Shown here in pieces: positions 63,060 through 64,000 of a stretch of 64,000 nt of DNA (the first letter of the stretch is position 1; each line of letters starts with the position of its first letter). The stretch is taken from contig CM064502.1 of the NCBI GenBank assembly GCA_032716605.1, positions 53,894,879-53,958,878 of the forward strand. The letters are read 5' to 3'. The notes under the pieces were generated by a model, which made no database searches, was not told the DNA's origin, and worked only from the letters and a program-made list of their open reading frames with translations. The DNA comes from Paralithodes platypus. Taxonomy: Eukaryota; Arthropoda; Malacostraca; Decapoda; Lithodidae. A program made the position numbers and the translations under genes.

Positions 63060-63530
63060 CATTCGTTCATCATTTCCATACTAGCATAGCACTCTTCTTT
63101 CCACTCTGGCCGATAAGGGTTCCTGTTGTCCCACTCTCCTACGTACCTCTTCATTCCTCAGTCTGTCTCTATACGTCCCTCCACACATACTCTTCAAGCA
63201 GCTCATCTCCATCACATCCAATCTTCTTTTCTCTTGTACATTCAGACCCCATGTCTCAGCCCAATACATCACTTTTGGTACAACTATCCTTTGATACATT
63301 ACACTTTTATATTTCATCCCAAAATTTCACCTTCCACATACAGTACTTTCCATTGTTCTGAAAACTTTTTCTCTCACACACTCTCTGTCTTACCTCCATT
63401 CCCACACCTGCGTCCCTGCTTATCACTCCTCCTAGATAGTTAAAACACTCCACTTGTTCCAGCACAGTCATTCCAACAGTATGATAACACTCCACCTGTA
63501 CCTCACACACAATACACAACAATGGGCAGC
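63060..63530 (-). mobile_element. RTE-like LINE C-terminal fragment
   Basis: Minus frames: QVECFNYLGGVISRDAGVGM, then YQRIVVPKVMYWAETWGLNV, KRRLDVMEMSCLKSMCGGTY, RDRLRNEEVRRRVG. The FNYLGG...YWAETW...LKSMCG order is typical of RTE post-RT regions. Possibly the same family as 58,420 and 39,740, but a separate insertion. Confidence 0.75.
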
Positions 63531-63539
63531 TGGGGTAAG

Positions 63540-63777
63540 TAAAGGGTACATCACACAGTCAGGAGTGCGAGCTAGTGGGAGTCTAACAGGAGTCACTAGA
63601 ATCACTAGGAGTCATAGATTTTCACTGCGAGCGAGTGGGAGTCTAACAGAAGTCGCTAGGAGTTGCTAGAGTCACTAGGAGTCATAGATTTTCACCGCGA
63701 ATAGGCCCGTGAGTCCGAATTGTCCCCTATTCCTAGTGACTCTAGCTCGCACTCCTGACTGTGTGATGTACCCTTTA
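63540..63777. mobile_element. Foldback MITE, TIR TAAAGGGTACATCACACAGT
   Basis: TAAAGGGTACATCACACAGT then CAGGAGTGCGAGCTAG at the left; CTAGCTCGCACTCCTG and ACTGTGTGATGTACCCTTTA at the right; arms of about 37 bp. The interior has two direct repeats of CACTAGGAGTCATAGATTTT. 238 bp. Confidence 0.85.
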
Positions 63778-63779
63778 CC

Positions 63780-64000
63780 CTCCCCCGAAATAAGGTAGAG
63801 AATTGAATGAATTGCTTCGGAGAAGATTCATTGTTGGCCACCCCCGAGGGAATCAATGCTTCTGGCAATAGACAGTTGGATGTAAGTGAATTACTGTTAA
63901 GTCCCATCCTGGGTAAATATTATGGCTTATCTTTCTTTCCTTTATCTATATGTAAGTACAGTATGTAGGTTACAGTAATTCCTTATTTTAAGTTAAATTC
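63780..64000. other. No gene recognised
   Basis: Unremarkable sequence to the window edge, presumably GON4L intron. Confidence 0.5.

Overview
This window looks like nuclear DNA from an arthropod-type invertebrate, most plausibly a decapod crustacean. The pointers are spliceosomal GT-AG introns, very dense microsatellites and minisatellites, many TIR-type MITEs, several non-LTR (LINE) lineages, a Penelope-like element and tRNA-derived SINEs. The organism is an inference. Nothing prokaryotic (operons, Shine-Dalgarno sites, CRISPR arrays) is present, and most long reading frames here are simple-sequence artefacts.

Layout. From 1 to about 40 kb the window is mainly intergenic repeat: a degenerate CR1-like LINE (1.4-4.25 kb, minus), a 2.5-kb GA-rich minisatellite (4.2-6.7 kb), a 30-bp minisatellite carrying a TATA-like core (10.8-11.8 kb), a 27-bp minisatellite (15.7-16.1 kb), a decayed piggyBac transposase (20.1-21.75 kb), and a 20/22-bp minisatellite with higher-order structure (23.0-24.0 kb). 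A family of roughly 325-360-bp MITEs flanked by TTAA, with ends TTAAGGGGAG, is inserted throughout and is repeatedly nested. One nested copy (12,016-12,341) sits in an exactly duplicated TTAA target. At 27.7-30.25 kb lies an intact long ORF for a type I membrane protein: a mucin-like Thr/Pro-rich ectodomain, one transmembrane segment and a cytoplasmic tail of about 420 residues. Its start codon and signal peptide lie inside a SINE inserted into an older Thr-rich frame.

From about 40.8 kb to at least 62.25 kb a real multi-exon gene runs on the plus strand. Nine exons with compatible phases encode an acidic N-terminus and then the conserved region of a GON4L (gon-4-like; fly mute) chromatin cofactor. 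The first exon and the C-terminal part are not in view. Its introns hold a Naiad/Chlamys-type Penelope element with an N-terminal GIY-YIG domain, a pogo/Tigger element with a CENP-B-like HTH ORF, a foldback element with 231-bp arms, RTE and other LINE pieces, and SINEs. Two GON4L exons have decayed partial copies in the intron that follows.

Outstanding points: (1) a SINE appears to supply the start codon and signal peptide of the membrane-protein ORF; (2) one hairpin-rich core sequence recurs inside MITEs with unrelated termini; (3) SINE copies share their 3' tail with a LINE in the same window; (4) tandem exon duplications in GON4L are decaying, one of them hit by a TA-flanked MITE; (5) a TTAA-flanked insertion splits the Penelope reverse transcriptase so exactly that removing it would keep the frame.
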